Shown piece by piece: positions 1 through 6,893 of a DNA stretch of 9,811 nucleotides. Origin of the DNA: Flavipsychrobacter stenotrophus. GTDB taxonomy: Bacteria > Bacteroidota > Bacteroidia > Chitinophagales > Chitinophagaceae. The DNA lies in assembly GCA_947371715.1 (NCBI GenBank), contig CANBQQ010000075.1:1-9811 (forward strand), in the 5' to 3' direction. Below the pieces are notes generated by a model. The model saw nothing but the letters and a program-made list of their open reading frames with translations. It searched no databases and was not told where the DNA came from. A program made the position numbers and the translations under genes. Positions within the stretch are counted from its first letter, which is position 1. Every line of letters starts with the position of its first letter.

Positions 1-1449
1 GTTGGCAATGGCAACAGTATTGGCATTAATGGTCTCAAACGGGCGAATCTCCGTCTGGCGCTCACGACCCTTACCGTATTTCTTCAGCAGGTTCTCGTAA
101 TAGCGGATAGAGTAGTCGTTGAGGTTTTCAATATTATTCTTAACCTCACCGATGTTGTTCTCTACACCACGTATATGTTCATCAGCCTTAAATGCGTCGA
201 ACTTAGAGATACGCTTGATGCGGATCTCGGTCAATTTAATAATATCATCCTGAGTGATCTGACGGCGCAGGAGTTTTTTGAAAGGAGTCAAGCCCTTGTC
301 AATTGCTGCCAATACACCTTCCCAGGTTGTTTCTTCTTCTATGTCGCGGTAGATGCGGTTCTCGATGAATATCTTCTCCAGAGAAGAGTAGTGCCAGTCA
401 TCTTCGAGTTCGCCCAATTTTATTTCCAGCTCTCGAAGTAACAAAGCCTTTGTATGCTGTACCGAGTGGCGGAGCATATCGCTGACTGTGATAAAGTGTG
501 GCTTGTCGCCGATGATCACACAGGCATTGGGAGATATACTGATCTCACAATCGGTAAAGGCATACAGTGCATCGATGGTCTGATTAGTATCTACACCCGG
601 AGGTAAGATAATAGACAGTTCAACATCTTTAGCGGTATTGTCGGTAACGCTCTTTATTTTGATCTTGCCACTTTCATTGGCCTTAAGAATGCTATCTACC
701 AAGGTAGATGTAGTGATACCGTAAGGAACACTCTTTATTAAAAGCGTCTTCTTATCAGCTTCCTCTATTTTGGCCCTTACCCTTATTTTGCCACCACGTG
801 CACCGTCGTTGTAATTGCTTACGTCAACCATACCGCCATGCAGGAAGTCGGGATATAGTTCAAACTTTTTGCCTTTCAGATGCTTGATCGCGCAGTCCAG
901 TATTTCGCAAAAGTTGTGTGGTAATATTTTGGTGCTCAAACCAACTGCAATACCGTCCGTGCCCTGAGCAAGCAGCAAAGGGAACTTCATCGGCAGCGTG
1001 GTAGGCTCGTTCTTACGACCATCGTAGCTCAGCTGCCAGTTAGTAGTTTTGGCATTAAAAGCTACTTCAAGGGCGAATTTGGAGAGACGTGCTTCTATAT
1101 AACGGGCAGCAGCAGCAGGGTCGCCGGTGCGTATATCTCCCCAGTTTCCCTGGGTCTCTATAAGCAGGTCTTTCTGGCCAAGGCCTACCATTGCATCGGT
1201 TATGGAGGCATCGCCATGCGGGTGATACTGCATGGTTTGACCTATGACATTGGCTACTTTATTGAAGCGGCCATCGTCCATCTCCTTCATAGCGTGCAAA
1301 ATGCGGCGCTGTACCGGTTTCAGACCATCTTCGATGGCCGGAACCGCACGTTCAAGAATTACATAGCTGGCATAGTCTAAGAACCAGCTCTCGTACATAT
1401 CGTTAATCATCACCGAGCCTAGCCCGGAAAATTCATCTTGTTCTGCCAT
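1..1449 (-). CDS. parC: DNA topoisomerase IV subunit A (ParC), 3' end cut by window edge
   Basis: Translating the minus strand from the ATG at 1449-1447 gives 483 uninterrupted codons to position 1; the C-terminal beta-pinwheel half lies outside. The protein is the breakage-reunion subunit of topoisomerase IV, which decatenates daughter chromosomes together with ParE. Visible features: the N-terminal DYASYVILERAVPAIEDG block (residues 25-42), KPVQRRIL (44-51), the QYHPHGD helix (74-80), and the catalytic tyrosine Y117 inside AARYIEARL, which forms the 5'-phosphotyrosyl link. The tower region and the coiled coil up to about residue 460 follow. The QYHPHGDASI and NDMYESWFLDYA wording matches, from memory, Bacteroidota ParC rather than GyrA; GyrA is the alternative. 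The residue at the GyrA-Ser83 position is alanine (A81). The start is chosen because the homology begins within about 15 residues and a -7-like box lies just upstream. No neighbouring parE is seen. Confidence 0.93.
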   Translation of the reverse strand, partial: MAEQDEFSGLGSVMINDMYESWFLDYASYVILERAVPAIEDGLKPVQRRILHAMKEMDDGRFNKVANVIGQTMQYHPHGDASITDAMVGLGQKDLLIETQGNWGDIRTGDPAAAARYIEARLSKFALEVAFNAKTTNWQLSYDGRKNEPTTLPMKFPLLLAQGTDGIAVGLSTKILPHNFCEILDCAIKHLKGKKFELYPDFLHGGMVDVSNYNDGARGGKIRVRAKIEEADKKTLLIKSVPYGITTSTLVDSILKANESGKIKIKSVTDNTAKDVELSIILPPGVDTNQTIDALYAFTDCEISISPNACVIIGDKPHFITVSDMLRHSVQHTKALLLRELEIKLGELEDDWHYSSLEKIFIENRIYRDIEEETTWEGVLAAIDKGLTPFKKLLRRQITQDDIIKLTEIRIKRISKFDAFKADEHIRGVENNIGEVKNNIENLNDYSIRYYENLLKKYGKGRERQTEIRPFETINANTVAIAN

Positions 1450-1474
1450 GTATTGATTTTCCCACTGGGAGGTG

Positions 1475-1482
1475 CAAAAATA
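1475..1482 (-). promoter_or_regulatory. Candidate -7 box for parC
   Basis: The minus strand reads TATTTTTG followed by CA, an exact match to the Bacteroidota -7 consensus TAnnTTTG. It lies 25 bases before the parC ATG, implying a leader of roughly 20 nt. No TTG is seen at the expected -33 distance, so this rests on the -7 box alone. Confidence 0.45.
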
Positions 1483-1733
1483 TTGATACCCACCGATATT
1501 TTCTGATAAAATTATGCACAAATGAAAATAGCGGAGTGTAATACATCAATTAGTTAAATAGATGGATTTTATTAATGCTGCGATGATGGCTTTTCATGGC
1601 AAAATTTGAAAAAAATGCACAATGACCAACGCAAAGGAATATTATATCGTTTATGTAATGATAATTGACAAGCATTTGTGAGATGCAGATGTCTTGAGAA
1701 GGCGTATCAATAATGCATGATTTTTGGTGCATA

Positions 1734-1741
1734 TAGTTTTG
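1734..1741 (+). promoter_or_regulatory. Candidate -7 box for cobB
   Basis: TAGTTTTG matches TAnnTTTG exactly. Transcription would begin near 1748, downstream of the ATG at 1717 and about 23 nt before the ATG at 1771, which supports the later start codon. A -33 TTG at the usual distance is not evident. Confidence 0.45.
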
Positions 1742-1770
1742 AATATTGTATGATTTTATTATTTTTAAGT

Positions 1771-2460
1771 ATGGCAAAGCTAAAAATGGTAGTGTTGACG
1801 GGAGCCGGGATAAGTGCGGAGAGTGGCCTGAGAACATTCAGAGATAGTGATGGGTTGTGGGAAGGGTATAATGTTGCAGATGTAGCTACGCCTCGTGCGT
1901 GGAGAAAAGACCCTCAGCTTGTGCTTGATTTTTACAATCAGCGGCGGCGCGACGTGATGCAAGCCAAGCCGAATAGCGCACATATTGCTCTTGCCGAGCT
2001 GGAGAAACTGTATGACGTACAAATAATTACCCAAAACATAGATGATCTGCATGAACGGGCCGGTAGTACCAAGGTGCTGCATCTGCATGGAGAGATAGTA
2101 AAGATGCGCAGTGAACGTGCTGACCATCGTCTATACCCGGTACTTAAAGATATCCAGGTTGGTGACCTTGCATTTGACGGCGGACAGTACAGACCTCACG
2201 TAGTATGGTTTGAAGAACCTGTGCCCATGATGGAAGAAGCCATACCATTAATGTATGCAGCGGATGTATTTGTACTGATTGGTACATCGCTGGCTGTTTA
2301 TCCCGCAGCCAGCCTTGTTGATTATGTAAAAGACAATGTGAAGAAATACATTATCGATAAGAAGATACCGGAGGTGACAAGGCACAAGAATGTTATTACA
2401 ATAGAAATGCCGGCGACTGTGGGAATGGTAGAGTTGAAGAGGTTGTTGGGGCAGAAATAA
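1771..2460 (+). CDS. cobB: NAD-dependent protein deacylase, class III sirtuin (CobB/SIRT5-like)
   Basis: A 229-residue cytoplasmic sirtuin that removes acyl groups from lysine using NAD+, releasing nicotinamide and O-acyl-ADP-ribose. Visible motifs: GAGISAESGLRTFRD (11-25) for NAD binding, TQNIDDLHERAG (87-98), catalytic His106 in LHLHGE, RPHVVWF (141-147), and GTSLAVYPAAS near the C-terminus. Tyr55 and Arg58 form the YxxR pair that in SIRT5 and E. coli CobB binds succinyl or malonyl groups, so desuccinylase/demalonylase activity is likely by family knowledge. The protein has no cysteine, so the usual structural zinc is absent. The conserved Gly of the FGE substrate loop is Glu here (F147-E148-E149). 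An in-frame ATG at 1717 would add 18 hydrophobic, unconserved residues; it is rejected because homology starts at MAKLKMVVLTGAG and the -7 box lies after 1717. The gene converges with ftsY. Confidence 0.9.
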   Translation: MAKLKMVVLTGAGISAESGLRTFRDSDGLWEGYNVADVATPRAWRKDPQLVLDFYNQRRRDVMQAKPNSAHIALAELEKLYDVQIITQNIDDLHERAGSTKVLHLHGEIVKMRSERADHRLYPVLKDIQVGDLAFDGGQYRPHVVWFEEPVPMMEEAIPLMYAADVFVLIGTSLAVYPAASLVDYVKDNVKKYIIDKKIPEVTRHKNVITIEMPATVGMVELKRLLGQK

Positions 2461-2479
2461 TAGCAGGCAATAATACCAA

Positions 2480-2505
2480 AAATGCCCCGCAATTGCAGGG
2501 CATTT
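2480..2505. terminator. Bidirectional hairpin terminator between cobB and ftsY
   Basis: AAATGCCC (2480-2487) pairs perfectly with GGGCATTT (2498-2505). The 10-nt centre is C, then the palindrome GCAATTGC (2489-2496), then A, so the stem may continue past one mismatch. On the minus strand the stem runs into TTTTTGG, a U-tract suiting ftsY. On the plus strand the tail is TTTAATAAT, weaker. Its position between convergent stops fits termination of both genes. Confidence 0.8.
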
Positions 2506-2524
2506 AATAATATCAAGAGCTGTT

Positions 2525-3502
2525 TTATTTGTTCAGATTAAACAGGCTGTCTACAAATTCTTCTTTCTTAAAGATCTGGAGGTCTTCCATGCGCTCACCG
2601 ACACCAATATATTTCACCGGTATTTTGAACTGATTGGCTATAGCCAGTACTACACCGCCTTTGGCTGTACCATCTAGTTTAGTAATAGCGATGGCAGTAA
2701 CTTTGGTAGCTGCTGTAAAGTGCTTGGCTTGTTCTATGGCGTTCTGACCAGTGCTGCCATCGAGTACTAGTAGTACTTCGTGAGGGGCATCGGGCATTTT
2801 CTTTGAGATTACCCTGCGTATCTTGCTCAACTCATCCATAAGATAGGCCTTGTTGTGCAGACGGCCGGCTGTATCAATAATAACTACGTCACTGCCACGA
2901 GAGATACCAGTTTCCACAGCTTCAAATGCAACAGCACTAGGGTCGCTACCCATTTCTTTCTTTACAATAGGAACTCCCACGCGCTCACTCCATATTACCA
3001 GCTGATCTACCGCTGCGGCCCTGAAGGTATCTGCGGCGCCCATTAATACGTTTTTGCCCCTTTTCTTAAAATTGTACGATAGTTTGCCTATTGTTGTGGT
3101 TTTACCAACGCCATTTACACCTACTACCAATATTACATATGGGTGTTTGCCAGGGGGGGTATCGAAAGTTGCAAACTCGTCAGATTGTGCATCCGTGAGC
3201 ATAGACATTATCTCTTCCTGCAGAATGCCATTGAGCTGAGCTGTGCCTATATATTTGTCTTTGGCAACCCTGTCTTCTATGCGTTTAATGATGGCTACAG
3301 TAGTTTCTACACCTACGTCTGCACCTATCAATGCATCTTCAACCTGATCCAATACTTCAGCATCGACGGTATCTTTACCGGCAATGGCCTTAGTCAATTT
3401 AGAGAAAAATCCTTCTTTGGTTTTTTTAAGTCCTTCGTCCAGCGCTACTTTTTCTTCTTCCTGCTCTTTGTTGCGTTTAAAGAGTTTATCAAATAACCCC
3501 AT
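2525..3502 (-). CDS. ftsY: Signal recognition particle receptor FtsY (SRP GTPase)
   Basis: A 325-residue receptor that docks ribosome-SRP complexes at the inner membrane and hands nascent membrane proteins to SecYEG; it forms a GTP-dependent heterodimer with Ffh. The N-terminus MGLFDKLFKR is a short basic amphipathic helix, followed by a brief charged stretch (to about 30) instead of the long acidic A domain of E. coli FtsY. The helical N domain covers about 30-110. The G domain shows G1 GVNGVGKTTT (128-137), DTFRAAA (158-164), DTAGR (210-214), TKLDGTAKGG (274-283) and the closing GVGERMEDLQIF (300-311). Length and motif order are normal for short-form FtsY; Ffh is excluded because there is no methionine-rich M domain. 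It appears monocistronic here, with its own -7 box and a terminator after the stop. Confidence 0.96.
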   Translation of the reverse strand: MGLFDKLFKRNKEQEEEKVALDEGLKKTKEGFFSKLTKAIAGKDTVDAEVLDQVEDALIGADVGVETTVAIIKRIEDRVAKDKYIGTAQLNGILQEEIMSMLTDAQSDEFATFDTPPGKHPYVILVVGVNGVGKTTTIGKLSYNFKKRGKNVLMGAADTFRAAAVDQLVIWSERVGVPIVKKEMGSDPSAVAFEAVETGISRGSDVVIIDTAGRLHNKAYLMDELSKIRRVISKKMPDAPHEVLLVLDGSTGQNAIEQAKHFTAATKVTAIAITKLDGTAKGGVVLAIANQFKIPVKYIGVGERMEDLQIFKKEEFVDSLFNLNK

Positions 3503-3523
3503 GATGTATTTTTAGAAACACTG

Positions 3524-3531
3524 CAAAAGTA
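3524..3531 (-). promoter_or_regulatory. Candidate -7 box for ftsY
   Basis: The minus strand reads TACTTTTG followed by CA, an exact TAnnTTTG match 21 bases before the ftsY ATG, predicting a leader of about 15 nt. Only a CTG occurs near the -33 distance. Confidence 0.5.
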
Positions 3532-3594
3532 ATAAATATAAAAATGGAGCAGGTAAGGAATTATACCTAAAATGTTAAGAAAATCAATGTTATA

Positions 3595-3624
3595 GGGGTA
3601 AATACCCCATTATTATAGGTATTT
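3595..3624. repeat. Overlapping inverted repeats in the ftsY / peptidase spacer
   Basis: GGGGTA-AA-TACCCC (3595-3608) is a perfect dyad with a 2-nt centre. Its right half overlaps a second inverted repeat: AAATACC (3600-3606) pairs with GGTATTT (3618-3624) across 11 nt. The two pairings exclude one another if formed in RNA. It lies about 65 bp upstream of the ftsY -7 box and 13 bp upstream of the peptidase promoter candidate, so an operator is the simplest reading. No regulator is identified. Confidence 0.45.
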
Positions 3625-3636
3625 GGTTTCCGGTAG

Positions 3637-3667
3637 TTGATTTTTATACGCTTTGTAGTACAATTTA
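3637..3667 (+). promoter_or_regulatory. Candidate promoter of the M1 peptidase gene
   Basis: TTGATT (3637-3642) and TACAAT (3659-3664) are separated by 16 bp, resembling a general -35/-10 pair. Read as a Bacteroidota promoter, the TTG start is 22 bp from the TA of TACAATTTA, an imperfect TAnnTTTG. The predicted leader is about 70 nt and includes the palindrome TTTTATATAAAA at 3719-3730. Confidence 0.35.
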
Positions 3668-3745
3668 GGCCGCATATGTGCGTTTGAAGCAGATAACACC
3701 GGTGGCAAACCGACGCCATTTTATATAAAACCTTATTTTAGCGGA

Positions 3746-6721
3746 ATGAAGCCATTTTTTTCAGCACTATTACTTTTTACAGCACTACATACTTCAGCAC
3801 AAACATACTGGCAACAACATGTTGCTACCAAGATAGATGTGAGATTGGATGACGAAACTAATGTTCTGCATGCCAGAGAGGAGTTTGTTTACACCAATAA
3901 TTCACCTGATACTTTAAAGAACCTGTATATCCATGTATGGCCGAATGCCTATAAAAATGATCATACCCCCTTTGCGCAACAGCAAGATAGAAATGGTAAT
4001 ACCTCATTTTATTATTCTCCCAACAAAGACAAGGGCTATATAGATAGCCTGGACTTTACTGTAGATGGTAAAAGTGTGGATCACTATATTGCTGAAAATA
4101 CACCCGACATAGCGCGTATAGACCTGGCGTATCCACTCTTGCCGGGTAAAAGCATTAAAGTGGCTACTCCATTTCTTGTAAAGATACCCAAGGTGTTTTC
4201 GAGGTTGGGGCATACAGACCAGGCCTACTTTATATCACAGTGGTTCCCGAAGCCAGCGGTATATGACCAGAAAGGGTGGCACCCGATATCCTACCTTGAT
4301 CAGGGAGAGTTTTTTAGTGAATTTGGGTCTTATGATGTGACCATAACGTTGCCAAAGAATTATGTAGTAATGGCAACGGGTAACTGCATGGATGAAAAGG
4401 AAAATGCGTGGCTGGATGGGTTATCTAAACTGCCAATAGCTGATTCTGCAAATGACAATACCCCTGCAAGCAGTGCAGAGTTAAAGACGATCCACTTTCA
4501 TGAAGATAATGTGCATGATTTTGCCTGGTTTGCAGACAAGCGATGGATAGTGAGAAAGGACTCGATAAAGTCTCCGGGAACGGAACACCTTGTCTATACC
4601 TGGGCTGCCTACTTACCTTCTTATAAGAAAATATGGGCTGACGCTACTACTTACCTTGGTGAGACGGTGAAGCACTATGGCAAGTGGGTAGGGCCGTATC
4701 CATACAATACTATAAAGGCCGTGCTTGGTGATATGCATGCAGGCGGCGGGATGGAATATCCAACTGTTACGATCATAGATAAAACCGCAGCACTAAATTT
4801 CAGAACTGTAGTAATACACGAAGCAGGCCATAACTGGTTCTATGGTATGTTGGGCAGCAACGAGCGAGACCATCCCTGGATGGACGAGGGGATGAACACA
4901 TTTTATGAGAAGAAGACAACGGAGGCATTAACACCTGATACCGGTATATTGTCTAAACTGAGTAAGCTAAATGAAGAGTTGCTGTATTATCAACTGGCAG
5001 CATCACACACCGACCAAACGATCGACCAGACCGCATCTAAGTTCACCAAATCGAACTACGGACTGGATGTGTATTATAAGACATGGCTTATGCTGCGCGT
5101 GCTGGAGCAATACATGGGTGAGGCCGATTTTGAGAAAGGGATGAAGAATTACTACAACAACTGGCACTACAAACATCCATACCCGGAAAACTTCAGGGAC
5201 TGTATGCAGCAGAGTACTACGAAAAACCTGGATTGGTTCTTCCCCGGAATGTTGTTTACTGATAGAAAGATAGACTTTACTATAATAAAGGCGCGGAGAG
5301 AAAATGATAAGACGACAGTGAAATTGCGCAACAATAGTTCTGTACTGTCGCCTGTGCTGATCAATGCCTTCAGCAATGACAGTCTGTTGTGCAAGAAGTG
5401 GACAGCGCCATTTACAGGTACTACTACAATTGACTTGCCGGTAACGGAATGGGACAAGCTGAAGATCGATCACTTCTTTCCTGATGCCAAATCTGCCAAT
5501 GATATATTTACAAAAGGCGGTTTGTCACATAGGTTTCACTTGGGTATTCGCGGATTTTTTGGTGTGAATACAGATGAAAAGTATAAGCTTTTTGTTGCAC
5601 CGGCTGTGGCATATAACCAGTACGATGGAGTAATGGGGGGCTTGGTGATACATAACCTGACCATACCTGAGAACAGGCTTCGCTTTATACTTACCCCGCT
5701 TTATTCCGGAGCGACCAATAGTTTTACAGGAGCGGGATCGGTAGGGTATATGTGGTATCCTAAAAGCGCGTTCCAAGAGATATTTTTGCAGGCAGACGCC
5801 AAGTCATTTCATTATAACGAAACATACGCGGGCCTTGCTGACAGAGCCTATACACGTTATATAAAACTGGAGGTAGGGCCGAGTTTTACACTCAAAGAAA
5901 AGGATCCTTTAAGTACGGCTACAAAGATGCTATCGGTAAAAGGTTATAGCATTTGGGAAGATCAGTTTGCCGGAGCAAGCGCCGGGGTAGAAAAGATAAA
6001 TGTAAAGCAGAATTTATATGGAGTGGTGAAGTATGAGCATTTTAATGAGCGTACGTACAATCCATTCAGCTATACGGGCGAGGCGCAGGTGGGTGCTGAT
6101 TTTGCAAAGGTGACCCTTGAAGGCAAGGCAAGGGTAGATTATAATACCCAAAAGAAATCACTTTATGTGCGGGCTTTCCTGGGTAAGTTCTTTGCTATCA
6201 ATGGAGACCCTGCCATTACAAGCAGATGCCAGTTAAATTCGTCTTACTCTGCTACTAATGACTACTTGTATGACGGTACTTACATTGGTAGGAATGCAAC
6301 GGGAAATGTAGCGGCACAGCAGGTGTCGATACAAGAGGGAGGATTTAAAGTGCCAGTATTTGGCAAGGTAAACCGTAGCGACAATTACATGGCTACGATC
6401 AATCTGGAGACAGACCTACCACTGGGTAAGTTGCCAATAAGAATATTTGCAGATGCTGGATTGATACCTAATATTAAACCAACCATAGCCAACAACAGCA
6501 GTACAACATTTTTATATGAAGCGGGCGTATCAGTTCACCTGATCAAGGATGTAGTATATGTATATGTGCCTATAGTTATGAGTGGTGATTTCCAGAATTA
6601 TCTGCACGATACTTATGGCAATAAGCATGCATTTGCAAGGGGAATTTCCTTTACTATGATGTTTCAGAATATTAACTGGCTGCGTAGCCCTACGAGTTTG
6701 CTGAAGAAGCTGGTGAATTAA
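3746..6721 (+). CDS. Secreted M1-family zinc aminopeptidase with C-terminal beta-barrel-like domain
   Basis: A 991-residue precursor with a signal peptide ending TSA|Q (18/19). Residues about 20-250 resemble the M1 N-terminal beta-saddle. The gluzincin core holds the GAMEN-like GGGMEYP (333-339, Glu337), the zinc site HEAGH (358-362) and the third ligand Glu381 exactly 18 residues on, and a YYK motif (443-445) with the likely transition-state tyrosine. By family knowledge it removes N-terminal residues from peptides in a zinc-dependent way. An Ig-like segment spans about 506-585. Residues 592-991 are rich in alternating amphipathic strands with turns such as YNQYDGVMGG and end with a strand-rich HAFARGISFTMMFQ, suggesting an outer-membrane barrel that would anchor the peptidase at the cell surface or on the periplasmic face. 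There is no T9SS sorting domain. No catalytic residue seems lost. Confidence is high for the peptidase, moderate for the barrel. It appears to be a single-gene unit, divergent from ftsY. Confidence 0.9.
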   Translation: MKPFFSALLLFTALHTSAQTYWQQHVATKIDVRLDDETNVLHAREEFVYTNNSPDTLKNLYIHVWPNAYKNDHTPFAQQQDRNGNTSFYYSPNKDKGYIDSLDFTVDGKSVDHYIAENTPDIARIDLAYPLLPGKSIKVATPFLVKIPKVFSRLGHTDQAYFISQWFPKPAVYDQKGWHPISYLDQGEFFSEFGSYDVTITLPKNYVVMATGNCMDEKENAWLDGLSKLPIADSANDNTPASSAELKTIHFHEDNVHDFAWFADKRWIVRKDSIKSPGTEHLVYTWAAYLPSYKKIWADATTYLGETVKHYGKWVGPYPYNTIKAVLGDMHAGGGMEYPTVTIIDKTAALNFRTVVIHEAGHNWFYGMLGSNERDHPWMDEGMNTFYEKKTTEALTPDTGILSKLSKLNEELLYYQLAASHTDQTIDQTASKFTKSNYGLDVYYKTWLMLRVLEQYMGEADFEKGMKNYYNNWHYKHPYPENFRDCMQQSTTKNLDWFFPGMLFTDRKIDFTIIKARRENDKTTVKLRNNSSVLSPVLINAFSNDSLLCKKWTAPFTGTTTIDLPVTEWDKLKIDHFFPDAKSANDIFTKGGLSHRFHLGIRGFFGVNTDEKYKLFVAPAVAYNQYDGVMGGLVIHNLTIPENRLRFILTPLYSGATNSFTGAGSVGYMWYPKSAFQEIFLQADAKSFHYNETYAGLADRAYTRYIKLEVGPSFTLKEKDPLSTATKMLSVKGYSIWEDQFAGASAGVEKINVKQNLYGVVKYEHFNERTYNPFSYTGEAQVGADFAKVTLEGKARVDYNTQKKSLYVRAFLGKFFAINGDPAITSRCQLNSSYSATNDYLYDGTYIGRNATGNVAAQQVSIQEGGFKVPVFGKVNRSDNYMATINLETDLPLGKLPIRIFADAGLIPNIKPTIANNSSTTFLYEAGVSVHLIKDVVYVYVPIVMSGDFQNYLHDTYGNKHAFARGISFTMMFQNINWLRSPTSLLKKLVN

Positions 6722-6750
6722 TAAGTTCAGTTTTTTGACTTAAATTTCCT

Positions 6751-6781
6751 TTAGTGAATTGATTTAGAATCAGTTCACTAA
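6751..6781 (+). terminator. Long hairpin after the M1 peptidase gene
   Basis: TTAGTGAATTGATT (6751-6764) pairs with AATCAGTTCACTAA (6768-6781) around a TAG loop: 14 pairs with one G-U wobble. It begins 29 bases after the stop codon. The stem is AT-rich and no U-tract follows directly (next bases are GCAGCTGAG), so it may be a weak or factor-assisted terminator, or a 3'-end mRNA stabiliser. Confidence 0.5.
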
Positions 6782-6840
6782 GCAGCTGAGTTTAAATACA
6801 TGGCTTTTATTTTAGTTTTTTAAAAAATGTCATGAAAAAG

Positions 6841-6872
6841 TTTGGTTATTTAACAAAAGGTTATTAAATTTA
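6841..6872 (+). promoter_or_regulatory. Candidate promoter of the first NHL gene
   Basis: TTTG (6841-6844) followed by TAAATTTA (6865-6872) matches the Bacteroidota -33/-7 layout with one mismatch in the -7 box (final G is A). The TTG-to-TA distance is 23 bp. Transcription would start near 6880, giving a leader of about 15 nt before the ATG at 6894. Confidence 0.45.
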
Positions 6873-6883
6873 GGTTAATAAAA
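6844..6883. repeat. Three GGTTAWT-type direct repeats with an inverted repeat at the NHL promoter
   Basis: GGTTATTTAAC, GGTTATTAAAT and GGTTAATAAAA begin at about 6844, 6859 and 6873, spaced 14-15 bp. Within them TTATTAA (6861-6867) and TTAATAA (6875-6881) are perfect inverted copies around 7 nt. They overlap the -7 box and predicted start of transcription. They could be an operator, or simply a product of AT-rich composition. Confidence 0.35.
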
Positions 6884-6893
6884 CAACCAATTT

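Larger units (their letters stand above)
1450..1770. other. Divergent intergenic region parC / cobB
   Basis: These 321 AT-rich bases separate two divergent genes. They hold the two promoter candidates given separately. They also hold a near-repeat, ATGCACAAATGA at 1514-1525 and ATGCACAATGA at 1615-1625, and a 5-bp inverted repeat (ATGCA ... TGCAT) around 1714-1732 overlapping the cobB -7 box. A 15-codon open frame from 1562 has no supporting signal. I see no RNA gene and no convincing additional protein here. Confidence 0.5.

Noticed and set aside
175..441. 88-codon plus-strand open frame in the left end.
   Set aside because: It overlaps the minus-strand topoisomerase gene, whose conserved motifs flank it in an unbroken frame.
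1562..1609. 15-codon open frame in the parC/cobB spacer.
   Set aside because: No promoter or ribosome-binding signal and no family resemblance; too short to support.
1717..1770. In-frame upstream start of the sirtuin gene (ATG at 1717).
   Set aside because: It adds 18 hydrophobic residues not found in the family, and an exact -7 box (1734-1741) lies downstream of this ATG.
5003..5473. 156-codon minus-strand open frame inside the M1 peptidase gene.
   Set aside because: It lies wholly within a well-supported coding region whose catalytic motifs are on the plus strand; its translation has no recognisable domain.
6832..6867. 11-codon open frame (ATGAAAAAG...) just ahead of the first NHL gene.
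   Set aside because: It lies upstream of the likely transcription start, has no ribosome-binding signal and no recognisable leader-peptide features; AT-rich DNA gives such frames by chance.
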